A stretch of DNA of 64,000 nt from Cymbomonas tetramitiformis (GCA_001247695.2 LGRX02035467.1:18640-82639), one strand, 5' to 3'; positions 1 to 12,037 are shown, counted from the stretch's first letter. Notes: generated by a model not told the origin, from the letters alone. Made by a program: numbers and translations.

Positions 1-1378
1 CGCCGGCGTTAGAGGGAATGCAATAACGGGGCACGGTTGAATGGGATGGTCGCGGTAGCTCATGAAACTGCGCCGAACAAAAAGAAGTCCCTCACCTTGA
101 TTTCGGAGCGTTGCCCTTTGATACGGTTGAGCCTTTCCCTCCAACTATGAGCACGATATGCGAATTCGGAAGCGGCCGACGGGGAATATTGTGTGCTAGA
201 TGCGCCGAGGCGGCATTCGTGTCAATGAGCTGGCAAATAAGAACTTCTAAAAGCGTCGTAGATGTCCTCACTATTGTTCAATGATTTGGAAGGCATACAG
301 AAGAGCTGGTTATCGCAGACGCAAATGTTCTGACAGAAAATTTGAAAATGGACAACGTTTAAAATCATACTTTGAAGTAATCAACAGTAGCAGATATATA
401 GCGACCTTTGGTTTCTTTCTGTTGAGCGACTCTTCGGTGTTCGCTTGCAACCAGTGTGTCACATTCAAAGGCTTGTTACATATGTACCTGTAGAGGGATA
501 TGAATCGAATAGCAATCTACATTCGAATGCCATTTCATCTTCAACATAGGGAATGCCACATCAACGGTAGCTTTCTATAATTACTTGTTACTATAATATG
601 CAGTCGGGACGCAGCGGCCAGGTGAAGGGACACGGGCACGTCACAATGTCGCGTCGTTGCCGTTCGTCTTGAACAGAGAACTCTACAGCGGAATGAAAAA
701 TGAAAAAAAAGAATGCAACGCGTCGAACAGGATATAGCATAGTGGTACTGTTAAGGTGGCGAGTGAACGTCCGAATATAAATGAAAATGTCTAAAAGGTT
801 ACGTTTATACGCACTGCACAGTATGGAATTTGTGATATGCGAGTTTTAGGGAATGCGAGTCGATGCTACAACATATAAGACAGCGAAATTAGACTTTGTG
901 GACTTTCAGGAAGCTGGCAAATATCGATTTTTGGACTGTATACTTGCTTTACAGTACCTTTCAGATATGGATAGTATTCGACAGCTTTCATCGATATTTA
1001 GCGCTATGGGACTCACTGAGAGCTATCTGGATACTTCTGGTTTCAGCATCTTTACCCAGCACTTCAGACCTCCATCACAGCCCTCACTTTCACCTAGCAC
1101 TCAAAAACTGTGTCGCGGAGCCCTGCAGAAATTTTCGGAAAAGCGGACCAATATGCATAAAAGAGTTAGTTTATGTACAAATTGGCCACTTTTGAGGACT
1201 CCCACAACACCTTTTTAGCAGCTACAACCAGCGCACCTTACTGGACGCGTTATTGTGTGTGTTAGGGACCGCGAGCAGTCATCAGATGTTGGTGCGTCAT
1301 CGAAGCTGCCGAATCGCGATCCGTAATTATATCAGAAACTGAATGAGTACCACTGAATGCGGGTCGATGTCATCATCA
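1..1378. other. Intergenic DNA without a recognisable gene
   Basis: Only short open frames with no family signature occur here. The one structured part is about 1064-1224, which matches 34764-34923 in inverse orientation and is listed separately. I see no convincing promoter or exon chain. Confidence 0.6.
1064..1224 (+). repeat. Interspersed repeat R-C, copy 1 (inverse copy at 34764)
   Basis: About 160 bp here matches the reverse complement of 34764-34923 with scattered substitutions and small indels. Shared words include TATTGGTCCGC, GGGCTCCGCGACACAG and TTTTTGAGTGCTAGGTGAAAGTG on the minus strand. Neither copy has an obvious terminal repeat or coding frame. It is probably a fragment of an unclassified transposable element. 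Confidence 0.7.
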
Positions 1379-1454
1379 ACCCGCGTAGCTCAGTTGGTAG
1401 AGCGACTGTGATTCAATCAGGAGGTCATGGGTTCGAGGCCCGTCGCGGATACCA
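1379..1454 (+). tRNA. tRNA-like sequence, probably a tRNA pseudogene
   Basis: A D arm GCTC-AGTTGGTA-GAGC, a T arm ATGGG-TTCGAGG-CCCGT and a 7-bp acceptor with one C-A mismatch can be drawn. They are followed by ACCA, so a CCA end appears to be encoded. A box (TAGCTCAGTTGG) and B box (GGTTCGAGGCC) are intact. The anticodon arm is poor: only 3 of 5 stem pairs form and the base before the presumed anticodon TTC is A instead of T. I therefore favour a decayed tRNA or a tRNA-derived SINE head over a functional tRNA-Glu. The encoded CCA would suit an organelle or bacterial origin, but that is only a possibility. Confidence 0.5.
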
Positions 1455-1659
1455 TTTTCGCCGCGATGGATTACGCTCCCATCTCAAACAGTGAAAAATC
1501 CATCACTATTTATAGATCTTTCAATACCACGAAATACTAGTGCAACACACAGTAATTTGGTATTTCAGTCATGTTGAAATCAGCACAATCATGACTACCA
1601 CTCCAGGGCGACATCCCAAGGACTATAAGGCTGCATCCCACAGGGCTGTATAATGCCTA

Positions 1660-2235
1660 ATGCAGAAATGCCCTCTGCCGGGAGCGAGCTCGCAGAGCGC
1701 ACGGCAGCGCTGCAGGTGTGCCGGGCGCAGAAATGTCCTCTGCCGGGAGCGAGCTCGCAGAGCGCACGGCAGCGCTGCAGGTGTGCCGGGCGCAGAAATG
1801 CCCTCTGCCGGGAGCGAGCTCGCAGAGCGCACGGCAGCGCTGCAGGTGTGCCGGGCGCAGAAATGCTCTCTGCCGGGTGCGAGCTCGCAGAGCGCGCGGC
1901 AGTGTGCCGGGCGCAGAAATGTCCTCTGCCGGGTGCGAGCTCGCAAAGCGCACGGCAGCGCTGCAGGTGTGCCGGGCGCAGAAATGCTCTCTGCCGGGTG
2001 CGAGCTCGCAGAGCGCGCGGCAGTGTGCCGGGCGCAGAAATGCCCTCTGCCGGGTGCGAGCTCGCAGAACGTGCGGCATCGCTGCAGGTGTGCCGGGCGC
2101 AGACATTTCTCTGCCGGGTGCGAGCTCGCAGAGCGCGCGGCAGTGTGCCGGGCGCAGAAATGCCCTCTGCCGGGTGCGAGCTCGCAGAGCGCACGGCAGC
2201 GCTGCAGGTGTGCCGTGCGCAGAAATGCTCTCTCC
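1660..2235. repeat. GC-rich ~65-bp minisatellite array
   Basis: Eight to nine tandem units each contain CGGGCGCAGAAATG, CTCTGCCGGG and GAGCTCGCAGAGCGC. Two unit lengths alternate: a long form with GCAGCGCTGCAGGTGTGC and a short form lacking the CGCTGCAG stretch. Every frame on both strands is open across the array, which follows from unit composition and is not evidence of a gene. No start context, splice site or non-repetitive coding extension supports translation. Confidence 0.85.
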
Positions 2236-2249
2236 CGGGTGGACATCTT

Positions 2250-4640
2250 GCCACCATAAGTGCACAAAAGGTGACATCCCTGTACCTGAAACAGTTGGCA
2301 CACGTGCTGCATCCCTGCTGTGTGAATCATATGCTAGAACACAGGGGCCTGGAGCCAAAATAAACAGCACGCTCCTGGCTGCAATCCTGCACCCTAAGGC
2401 AAGCAACATATTGGCCACCCGTCCCCAAATATGGGCGAGCTATATATCAAATCCTGAAGGGGAAGCCCTCTGTCATAACAACCCAGCCGGTGGCAATCTC
2501 TATGCACTGGCTGCATCCCTGCAACAAAAATCGAAGAGAGGCAGGACACAAACAACTGTGATTTGGTAGGACAGGCGTATACCTGTGATTGTGCACCCGG
2601 GGCTCCGTCCAAACGTGGGTGTAGATCGTAACATCCTTGCTGAGTTGCTTTTCGTTGTTCTACAGGTCGCGTTCGTTGTTGCTCTACGTGTGACGCCGCC
2701 AGCAGCATTCGGTTGCTGGCGGCACTTAAATTTCTTCGTAGACGGCATTCGTTCTTGTAGGCCGGCTGACGGGCTGTGCCTAAGCCCGACGGTTTTCATG
2801 TTGTCACAAGCTTTCACTAACTGATATTTTGCAGGAATTTACTATTGATTTTCGAGCGCCTGTTTTGTATTCGTTCGTTCTGTTCGTTTCCCCTGTTGTG
2901 TGCGTTTTTTCCGAGGGCGATATCTGCACAGATTATGCAGCGTGGTTTCGAGTTCCACCGCTCTCACTGACTTTGCGCTCTGTAATTTTGCAGGATATTC
3001 CTGTTTCGCCGCAATGCTGAATGCCTGCTTGCCTTCCTGACTGCTTGTTTCGCGTGTGTGCTGTTACCCATGGCGTGTGCAACTGGTTATGTCATTTCAT
3101 CTTATTTCTGACTTGTCTGCGTTTACTGCGTGCAGGTTTTTCTAATCTTTTATGCTCATCGGCGAGACGCATGTTGCCGTGTGGAATTTGTGAAGAGTGT
3201 ATTTTGAGCTATTTTGCTTATTGTTCTCGAATGTTTGTTTGCCTGACTGTTTTTATGATTTTTGCAATATTTTTTCACTTCGTTCTGACGTTTTAGCGTT
3301 CGCTGTGTGCAGGTATTTCAGTTTAACTTTCATCGCTGGCGAATTGCATGTTGCTGTGCCCATCATCCTGCCTAGCTTTTGGATATCAGAAGTCACTCCT
3401 TGATAGGATTTGTTTTGTTCATAGCTGTGACTTCATATTCGAAATAGTATGCACTGCGCTTTTATTGTAAATGTATATGCATAGTAATGTAATGAAAATA
3501 GAGTAGAAAATATAATCATGCTGTGCTAACGTGAGCGCATTCTCCTGCCGATTGTTAGTTAGTTTGAATATGCCAGCGTGTCAAAATTGTTTCTTCCGTA
3601 AACTGTAATATTATGTTTACAGTCATAATCTTTTGTACAAATTTCCGTACATATTCTGTCCGTAAATATCAGTCTTCTTTGTGTCGCTGCGACAATAATG
3701 AGTCCCCTACTCCCTGTTTGTCGCACTGCGACAATAATGAGTACCCTACTCCCTTTTGTCGTCCCAGAATATAATTGCTGTGTCGCATGGTGCGACAAAA
3801 ATAATAGATCATGCGACAAAAATGAAGTGCTACCAGTTTCCGATACCTCTTTTTATATACAACGCATATATACTCATATGCGGGTTACTAGTCGGGGAGG
3901 ATTTTGTATGTTTGTAAGGCACATAAACATACACATGTATTTGCCCAAAAGTTTGTAAGGCACATACACATACAATCACATATAGATACTGCCCCATGTA
4001 CCGGTAACGGTTTCGACATGTCATACCACAACGACACATAGCTTGATCTTGCTTCACGGCTCCGGAACTTCGAGCGGTGGTTCGCAAACTTAAAGTTGCA
4101 GGTTGCACAATGTCCTTCAAATCCCACATTGGTCTTACTTTCATCAGGACTATCATTTTGATGCAAATGCCGATCAAGTCTGTACCTATCCTTGGACCAC
4201 TTTCTATGGAACCATTAGTTCGCAGAAGGTGGTCAGCACCATGAACTCACATCCAGGACAATCCAGGACTAACAGACTTAACACACACTTCAGGAGAATT
4301 ATACAGATTTACATTATGTGTGTGTGTGCATGAAGGAAGAACACAATTCATTACTGAAGTGACATTACATAAAGTAGGATGCCAGTGTGTCTACCGATCT
4401 CCAAGATATAGTGTCAGATAGCTAAAGCAGAAGATGCATGGGAAGATCACGCGTGTCAGACGCAGCAGAGCACGCAGGGCATAACTACAGAACTACCTGC
4501 GCCTGAGAATGCATGTGAAACCTCTCTGCACACTCACTCATGAAGAAAGTATGCACAAACTTAAGTATCTCTCTGCTCAGGATGTAAGAATATACACTGC
4601 ACATTTTCCCTCCTACTCAGTACCGACTCAAGCAACTTAA
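2250..4640. other. Intergenic DNA with short local repeats
   Basis: No protein-coding signal was found. At about 3685-3790 a ~38-bp segment (TGCGACAATAATGAGT.CCCTACTCCCT) is tandemly duplicated. A shorter duplication around 3915-3972 repeats TTTGTAAGGCACATA. The right end is the downstream flank of the minus-strand gene that stops at 4643. Confidence 0.5.
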
Positions 4641-4642
4641 GC

Positions 4643-5810
4643 TTAGTTTTTTCGCTGGCCTCCTCGGCGACCCTTGCCCTTAGTTTCAGCTGCCATCGCC
4701 TCTGCCAAGGTGGGCATGTCCTCCTGCAGTCAAGAAGTATTTTTTCTCAGAATAGGTTAACTCAGAGACACACTCAAGGTCCCAACAAGTATCAGGCTTA
4801 CTACAGCCCTTTACCAGCATCTATTTCACACTGCCATCTCAACCTCAGATCTGTGCGTTACTTCTCTCCCTGGCAAGAGAGCAGGGATTTTCAGAAAATG
4901 AGAAAGAGACTTACTGTGCCGGGAACAGGTGCTGCTGCTGGTTGCTCAATTACACCCCACGTCTTCTGAGGAACAGCCCCACAACTTCACAAGGTGAGTC
5001 TCCGCACCACAATGACTCAGCACGTTCTGTAATTTGGGCACACAGTCGTTCCTGTAGAGACAAGAATCTTGCAAGCAGACAATTTTCACAACACTTCTCT
5101 CTGTGTGTGTATTTCTCGGTAACGGGTGAACACACTGCATATTCTGTAAGAAGCCTTACCTTTGGCTTGGGCGGCTCGGCTGGAACCACAGGAGCAGGTG
5201 CAGGGATGCTCTCAGCTTCAGGCTGCGCCTCAGCTGCCGGGGCCGCAGTTTGTGCCAGGGCTGCGCTCGCTGCCGCCCTCGCTGCGACTGCAGCTTTCGG
5301 AGCCGGGGAAGAAGGCGCAACTTCGGGGGCTGGTGCAGCAGCAGGCTCTTCGATAGACGCCTCCGTTGAAGGCACTGGTGCAGCAGCCGCCTGCCTTCCA
5401 CTGCGCTTGGCATTTCTCGCGGAGTTGCGCTGAGGCTGGGCTTGCGGCTTAGTGGAGACCACCTCTGACTGCTCACTTAGATCCGTGGCGGGTGCATTCA
5501 ATCGCAAAATTTCTTGATCTTTCTCTTTGAGTCCTGCCTGCAGCGAGGCCATCTGTGCCTGCATTGCCTCCATCTGCTTAGCCATATCCCGCATAGCGGC
5601 TTGCTTCTCCCTTTCGATGGCTTCTTCAATGATGGAAGCTTCCACCACAGAGGCCTCCATCGGCAGCACTCCGGCGCCAGGGGGAGGGACCGCCTTGACT
5701 CTCGCGGAAGCAGGCTTTGGAGCCAAATAGTCGGGCGACGTGATCTCCTTATGACCACTCTGTGACCACCGGCAAGTTCCCACAAGAGACACTGGTTTAG
5801 CGATCTCCAT
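4643..5810 (-). CDS. Coiled-coil, Ala/Pro-rich protein, three exons
   Basis: The ATG is at 5810. Exon 1 (5160-5810, 217 codons) ends AAG|GTAAGG, exon 2 (4915-4965, 17 codons) lies between TCAG and GTAAGT, and exon 3 (4643-4723) follows a CTGCAG acceptor and ends in TAA. All introns are phase 0, giving about 260 residues. Residues about 60-105 (EEAIEREKQAAMRDMAKQ and the following heptads) should form a coiled coil. The middle is low-complexity Ala/Pro/Glu and the tail is basic (KGKGRRGGQRKN). I do not recognise the family. It lies about 0.14 kb downstream of another minus-strand coiled-coil locus, so the two may be one transcription unit or tandem genes. The splice calls are strong because every exon length is a multiple of three and the frame is open throughout. 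Confidence 0.72.
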
Positions 5811-5952
5811 CTTCAAGAGAAACCTACGTCTGGATCCCTAACTTGCCAATAACGAGAAAAAAAAAACTTGAGGTCAGCTCCACACATATTGATCCCAGGA
5901 AAGCAGATGGGGCGCAAAAACGCATAATCTCAAAGGAAGCAAGAAAATAAGA

Positions 5953-8900
5953 TCAGGCCCAGAGTGCGGACTTCACCTCCAACTCAACGAGACGCAACTG
6001 AACACGCTGCAGCTGCTGAGCAGCGGCAGGGAATGCACGCAGAGACACGGTGCGCGCTTGAAGTGATACGCTGATCTTCTTAACAATTGCCATAACCTCC
6101 TCAGACGAGTTCGTAATATCCTGCACACAACCTCCAGTTTTGCAGGTCGTCTGCTCGGCCAAAGTTTCATTTTGTGTGTGAGTGTGGGGACAAAATATCA
6201 GACCGGTAGCGGTCCCTCCTTGGCACCTTGTGAGCAACCCAGCCATGATAATAATTAAAAGTGCCTCAAGGAACAAGATCGCAGCAAGTAACCATCCCAC
6301 AAGTGCACTTCTGCGCACTTGGCAGCACGTTCAAAGTGGCGCAGCTCTCGCACAGTCCTTCCGGTTCACTTGAAATCTGGGCCACCAGTGCCTCCAGACT
6401 ACTATTGTAAAGTTCCAGTGAACAGAAACCGCCCAGATCCGAGCTGGAATACAGAGTAACGCATACCAAGGGACCAACTTAGCAATATCCAACCTAGCGC
6501 AGTTGACATATGCTCGATATGGTCTGAGCAAAGATAACTCACAGTTCCTCAACTAAAGTATCCACGCCTGATATTTCCAAGCCTTCGAAAAGCACCGCAG
6601 AGGATGCTTTAGTTCCGTTCTCCATCTATCCAAATAATATACCACATAGGATAAAAATTGCAAACTGAGGAGAATCGTGTGGGAATGCAGTTGGTTGATA
6701 AACGTCAGATAAATACTGAAAAAACGAGTTTCCAAAACGTTTGCAACTCACCGCAACGCCCAGGTGACCTTACAAAGCCCTATTTCCAGTCCCCTAGTCC
6801 CCGTCACCCTGCACCCTCCCACCTTTGCCGAAGGCACTGTGGGCTGTGTGGGGCACCTTCATCATATTCTTCATTTTTTGCTGTATTTGGGCCTGCTGCT
6901 GACTCATGCCCATCATCTTCACCTCCTCGTCGGGGAGCTGCGGGGGGGCCATTTTCGCGACGCGCTCGGCACGCTGCCTCAGGTCAGCCTAAAGAACAGA
7001 AAATACATAACTGCTCAGTCTCCACCTCTCAACAGTGAACGGTACATGTATCTGACTTTTCCTTCGGTGCTGAAGTCACAGAAGAGCAGCAGCATCATAA
7101 AAACACAACTGAAAAAAATCGAGCGGGACTCCGTGAAAGACATCAGCTTTCTTCAATACCGTTCCGCACTCCGCAACTACTAATCGGTGGAAGCTTTGTC
7201 GGGGTATGTTGAACAGGTGTCAAGGAACTCGTTGTACAAGGACAAGTAGGCGTGCCAAGGGAAGGACCTGTTGCTGGTGCTTGTAGTCCAATTGACGTTC
7301 GATCGCTGAAAGGTACTCGTTAGGAGCTGAAGAGGCCTTAGCGTTTGTGGCTGTGGAGTGCTGCGTTGTCCATGTGGTAACTGATTGCCGATGCTGGGCT
7401 ATCAAAGACTCCAAGCCCCGAGTTGACTGCGGTTTCCCACGCCGTGCAGTTAGAGGTATTAAATCGCAACAAGAACTCCATTTCAAAGTACGAGATCGTG
7501 GCACCCACGACAAACCTCCCAGATAAGCCTGAAAGCGAAGGAAAGCACACGTTCGCGCGAATCGGATAACTTCACACCTGCAGCTGCTCTTCGTATCGTT
7601 GGATGGCCCTCACAACCTTCGCAGCTTCGTCTCTAGCGCTTTCCCCTTGAGCAGCTCCCTTGCCGCTTAAACCTTGCACCTTTGCTTGCACCTGTTTACA
7701 AGCGATCGTGGTCCTCCTCATGACAGGGTCCCGCTATAGGGAAGATCCCAGAAGTGTTCCTCTGCCCGTCACCTTCGTATACGACACGAGGGTTAAAGAA
7801 AGTTTAAGCGCAAACAGGCTTTCGCACCTGCTTTGCCTTCGCCTTGAGCTCCTGCAACTCGGCCTCCTTCGCGAGGATCTGCTGGGCAAGATGGCGGGCC
7901 TCGCTCTGCAGGGCGCTCTTCTGCTGCTCCTGAAGAGCCTTCGCCTGTCACGAAGAAGAAACAGGTTGCCAATCGAAACAGAATAGCAGTACCTTGGAGG
8001 CCACAGCACTCTATTTATCGAAACTGCACGTCACGGCCGGGTCAGGATCCTGTAAAAGAAACGTACAGCAAAATAGACGAGGGGCGAGGGATAACACTAC
8101 CTTCTCTGCTTTCATATCCTTCTGTGACAAGTTGCAGGACTGAGAATCCGCAAGGCGGCCCTGAGATAGAGAAGCGAGTGTTTCCAAATATTGCAGGACT
8201 TCCACAGGGTTCGGAGCGCTCCCGTCGATTGCGCTCGTAGGCCGTGCACTTCCGGAGCTGGTGAGATCGAATTTGTTCTCGGTCACTCTGCGGAGTTACA
8301 GACTCTGGCATTGAGCTCATAGATATGGGGAGGGTAAAAACCAGGCGGCAGCTCCAACCCCTCAGCAGGAACGACTCAGCAGGAACTTCCATCTTTAAAG
8401 GCTTAACTTAAAAGTCCGACAAACTCTGCGTGAAGCAATCTACGACCTTGAAACTCTGCACTGTTAACAAAACACTTCCTAGACGAGAGAGAGAGAGAGG
8501 AACAGAGAGAGAGAGGACGTGTTACCGCAAAAGTTCGGCCGAGCAGCGGATCCGCTCCGTTAGGTTGGCCGCCTGCGAGGGAAGAAAGGGAATCGTTATT
8601 ATGCTTTCTCACGGCGGCGGTCCGCACGTGACCAGTACCACGACCACGCAGGATAAGCCTGCAACGTACAAACCTGGTTGCCGCTCGCCTCAAGTGTCTG
8701 CAGTCGAGCCGTGGTCTCCGATACCTCCTTATCCAACGCCTGCTAGATATATTCCGAAGTCAAAATCAGCAGAGCATATCGTTGAAGCATTTTCGCAGAG
8801 CACGCCCAAAAAGTTTTCCTTCACAAATAAGAAAAGCACGTTCTACCTGAAGCTTAGGAGCCAAAACGTCAGCGGCGGGCCCCCCTTGCTTTAAGGCACC

Positions 8901-10405
8901 GACAGCTGCAAACACTGCATGCTTAGCAGCGCCAACGATCTCGGATTCCTGCCACCACAGAAAAAATAGGAATGAGGCAACACCGCCAAACCAACGTGCG
9001 CTCACCAGAACTATCAGGGATGTGAAACGAGATCTGCGGGCACGCATAAGACTCTCCGATCGCTTCGAACCGCTACAATAAGAGGAGTAACGCTTTGGGG
9101 GGGGGGGCAAGAAGTTCCGGAAGAGAACCTCATCGACCATAGCTCGTGCCAGCTGTGCGGTCAATTGCGCAAGCAGGCCGCCGCTGTCGCCATTTACAGC
9201 CTGCGTTATGGCAATACATACAAACCGGAAAGTAAACTCGGAAAGCTTTTCCTGAGATTGCGCTTCGTGCGAAGAGGCAGCAAAGAAGCAGGAGATGCAT
9301 CGCACAACAGCTCAGTGGATGATCTGATAACCATTGAGCTGCTGTAGAAGCGACGTAGCAGCCAGCTGCATCGTAGGTTCAGTACTCACAACGCGCAAAG
9401 ACAGGGAGAGATCAACTACAAATATCAAAGAAGGGAGCGAAAAAAATGCACGGCGTTTGTGTCGCAAGAGGTGAGCAAAACGAAAAGCGTTTCTGATTGT
9501 GGGTTCACTCAAACCACCGCGCTTCCTGAAAGCAAGCCTTCAGGCGCGGAAACATTCAAGGGGCTTTTAGATAACGTTAAAAATGGTATCCAGAGACAAG
9601 CTTACCGGGCCCGTCAAAGTGAGGGAGAAAAGCTCCTTGAAACTTATCTCTTCCGTAGCATCTAGAGGATGGTCAAGGCATTTCTGCGCTGCGATCTCAA
9701 GTGCGGAGCTCTCTAAAAGCACCTGGTCATTTTAAGTCCCATCAAAATAGTGTTTTAACGTTTACGGGCAAGAACAGAAAGAAACACTAATAGTAAGATC
9801 GTCTTTTGTTGAGTGTATTTTTTGGTATGCAGGCCTGGTCCAGACTCGCGGAAGAGAATGGCTGCATGCGGAAATACCTGCTTGAATGTATAGGACTTGC
9901 CACCTTTAGAGAACCGTTGGCTACTGGCTCGGTCCGACAGGCGCACCTGGTGATCACGATAAAAAAAATCTTAGTAATTAGCGCGAAACTGCACGTAAGG
10001 GTTATTTTCAGCACAGATAGAACAGTAAACAGTGGGCACCTGGCGAGTCCAGTCCGTGAACAAGTCAACCCCTTGGTCCGCAGTAGTAAACGAGGCCGCA
10101 GCCTCCAACGCTTTGCTAAGAGCGTCTGCAGATGTTATGTTGTTTGTTGCCTTGCGCTTATCCGCACTCACAAAGTTCTTAGCCCCAGCATCAGCGGATG
10201 GTGACTCTGCATTTGAGTTTGGTTTAGCGACTGCTGCAGCTGGTGTGGGAAGCTGATCGGATTCTGCAGAGACATCTGCAGAAGCTCCCGATGCCGACTT
10301 ATTCTTCTTCTTCTTATTTTTTTTCTTATTTGAGACATCGCCATCACCTTGCGAGTTATCCAGCAGTGCAAAAAAGGAGTTCGCTGTTTTTACACCGTAC
10401 GACAT
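5953..10405 (-). CDS. Multi-exon coiled-coil protein, possibly membrane-anchored
   Basis: The start ATG is at 10405 (MSYGVKTANSFFALLDNSQ, then a Lys-rich KKKNKKKKNK tract). Exons with good splice signals and phase-0 ends are 10040-10405, 9878-9946, 9606-9722, 8847-8948, 8674-8742, 7828-7944, 7578-7691 and 6857-6988. Exons 9006-9072 and 8526-8572 also look real but change phase. Parts around 9100-9400, 8100-8400 and 7220-7535 are unresolved. Residues encoded at 8100-7578 form long charged heptads (for example KALQEQQKSALQSEARHLAQ), so a coiled coil is likely. Near 6240-6310 a hydrophobic run (GWLLAAILFLEALLIIIMAG) could be a membrane segment, and one candidate stop is TGA at 5953. Whether the 3' exons belong to this gene or to a second one is uncertain. 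I do not recognise the family; a golgin- or tether-like role would be a guess. Confidence 0.6.
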
Positions 10406-10742
10406 AGCTCAAGATTTGCGAAATAGAAGAAAAATCAGCCAAGTTTCCTAAACACGTTCCTGAATATCCAACAAAGTTGCCAAGCGCAGCCCGTGGGAAA
10501 CCTTAACTGCAAAATATAAATGTCAATATAGAGGAAAGCCGTGCGTCAGTGTCGTCTTGAGCTGCTGAAGTGACTTGCGCTGGGCTGTTTTTCTTTTACC
10601 CTCACCTGTTTCTCTGTTTGCTTTGAGTGTGAGTCTCAGGGCTGGATCTCTCACATGACATCGTTCCGATGCCTCTCATAAATAAGAATCTGGCTTGAGC
10701 GACGCGCGACGTTGAGATTCCGTCGCGTGAGGAGACACAGTT

Positions 10743-10885
10743 CAACAGTGATACTGTTGATCCTGCGGATTCCCCGTAAATCGGATGACCGCCCAGTCAC
10801 CTTGTCCGATCCGCTCCCGTTGGGTAGGAATGGCGAGAAAAAGAGCGGAAAGTAAGGCGAAGCAGCAAGGCAGCACTCCAGCGTC
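10743..10885 (+). repeat. 143-bp direct repeat S1, copy 1
   Basis: Nearly identical to 11173-11315. Each copy begins with the small hairpin CAACAGT-GAT-ACTGTTG and continues through CCTGCGGATTCCCCGTAAAT to GGCA/CCACTCCAGCGTC. The function is unknown. The hairpin at the left end could mark the end of a mobile fragment. Confidence 0.8.
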
Positions 10886-11040
10886 AGATCGGAGCCTGAG
10901 TTGGAGAACCCATTTTTAAGGGTGGGCGGGCAGGGAAGAAAAATTGCGTTAGGAAACGAAGAAGAAAGACGCAGCAATCGTCAGCAGGTAGGAAAAGTGA
11001 AGTATTTTCACCAATTTCCGACTTAAGAGCGACACTCTGC

Positions 11041-11179
11041 GACACTTGGACTTCGAAGCTGGAGGTGAACCGCCACTTCGCAATTCTTCATTTCCGCGAT
11101 CCGGGGAGCGAGATCAGACGATCCGTCTCCTGAATGACGGTCATCACTGATGACGGAAGGAAAGTCGGCGATCAACAGT
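11041..11179 (+). repeat. 139-bp dispersed repeat S2, copy 1
   Basis: Matches 21163-21301 with about one difference (CACTTCGC versus CACTTTGC). Here it abuts S1 copy 2, sharing the CAACAGT junction; at 21.3 kb it is followed by different DNA. No frame or termini identify the parent element. Confidence 0.8.
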
Positions 11180-11315
11180 GATACTGTTGATCCTGCGGAT
11201 TCCCCGTAAATCGGATGACCGCCCAGTCACCTTGTCCGATCCGCTCCCGTTGGGTAGGAATGGCGAGAAAAAGAGCGGAAAGTAAGGCGAAGCAACAAGG
11301 CACCACTCCAGCGTC
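11173..11315 (+). repeat. 143-bp direct repeat S1, copy 2
   Basis: Second copy of the 143-bp S1 repeat, fused directly to the right end of S2. The arrangement S1-spacer-S2-S1 over 10.7-11.3 kb suggests remnants of an element with terminal direct repeats, or a segmental duplication. Confidence 0.8.
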
Positions 11316-11624
11316 GCCTCTCCGCCAACACTCACAACCCCCGCCTCTTGACGCCTTTTCACCGCCAACTCTCAAACTCGAGCCAACAGAAATTAATAAT
11401 CTCTTCTCACGGCGGCCAGATAATCCGTAGGAGTCTCAGCACAATAGATCGAAACTCACAGGTCGTGAGCGGAAGAATGAGAGCGGCCAAAATGTACAAC
11501 GCGTGGAGCGACCTCGCCAGGGCTAGTGGCGCACGATGCAAATAAACTCTCGCTGCGACGATACTCCCGTAAAAAAAACAATCCGCCACTGCCGATCTCC
11601 TGCGCAGCGAAGGCGAGCACAACG

Positions 11625-11884
11625 TGCTGAAATCTGTATAGGCAGCCCTGACCGGGAGTCCCGGTGCAGGCCCCTATGACAGATTCCTAGGTAGCCAACA
11701 CTGGACCTGTGACTGATCCGTAAGCCCGTGCTGTGACACACCGAGTGTCACAGGTAGCTAGACTCGAGACCGTTCCGACTCCGTGACCGTTCCGGGTATA
11801 TCTAGCTTAGGGTTTATTTCTTATGAGAGTTTATCTATATTGGTTCACTGACTGTCTGATATCTTGAACCGGGATATTCCAGTA
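11625..11884 (+). repeat. 5' long terminal repeat (260 bp)
   Basis: Begins TGCTGAAATC and ends ATATTCCAGTA, so it has TG at the start but not the usual CA end. It contains two hairpins, ACCGGGA-G-TCCCGGT and CTGTGACAC-ACCGA-GTGTCACAG, also present in the other LTR. TGG occurs about 5 bases downstream and could start a primer-binding site, but no tRNA was matched. Confidence 0.88.
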
Positions 11885-12037
11885 GGTCGTGGACCCATTC
11901 CACGCTATATTCCACAGCTAGTTTGGCCATGATTGGCTAAAGCAGCCGCTTGGAGAGGTGGTGCGCGACGGCGCGTTTGGGGACTCACGGGAATTTTGAG
12001 ATGAGCTGTTTGCGGTGAGCGTCTTTGAGCCGCAGCT

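Noticed and set aside
1595..2569. Long ORFs in several frames over the GC minisatellite
   Set aside because: Openness in all frames is a property of the repeat unit; no splice or unique coding extension.
8011..8062. Terminal exon ending DPDPAVTCSFDK with TAG
   Set aside because: Skipping it joins two phase-0 coiled-coil exons (ending KAEK and starting AKALQ) perfectly, so it is probably intronic.
8270..8300. Possible 16-nt intron (GT...CGCAG) in the coiled-coil gene, and an 18-nt one near 6325
   Set aside because: Frames do not join convincingly in both cases and the other introns are much longer. Unresolved exons or errors are simpler.
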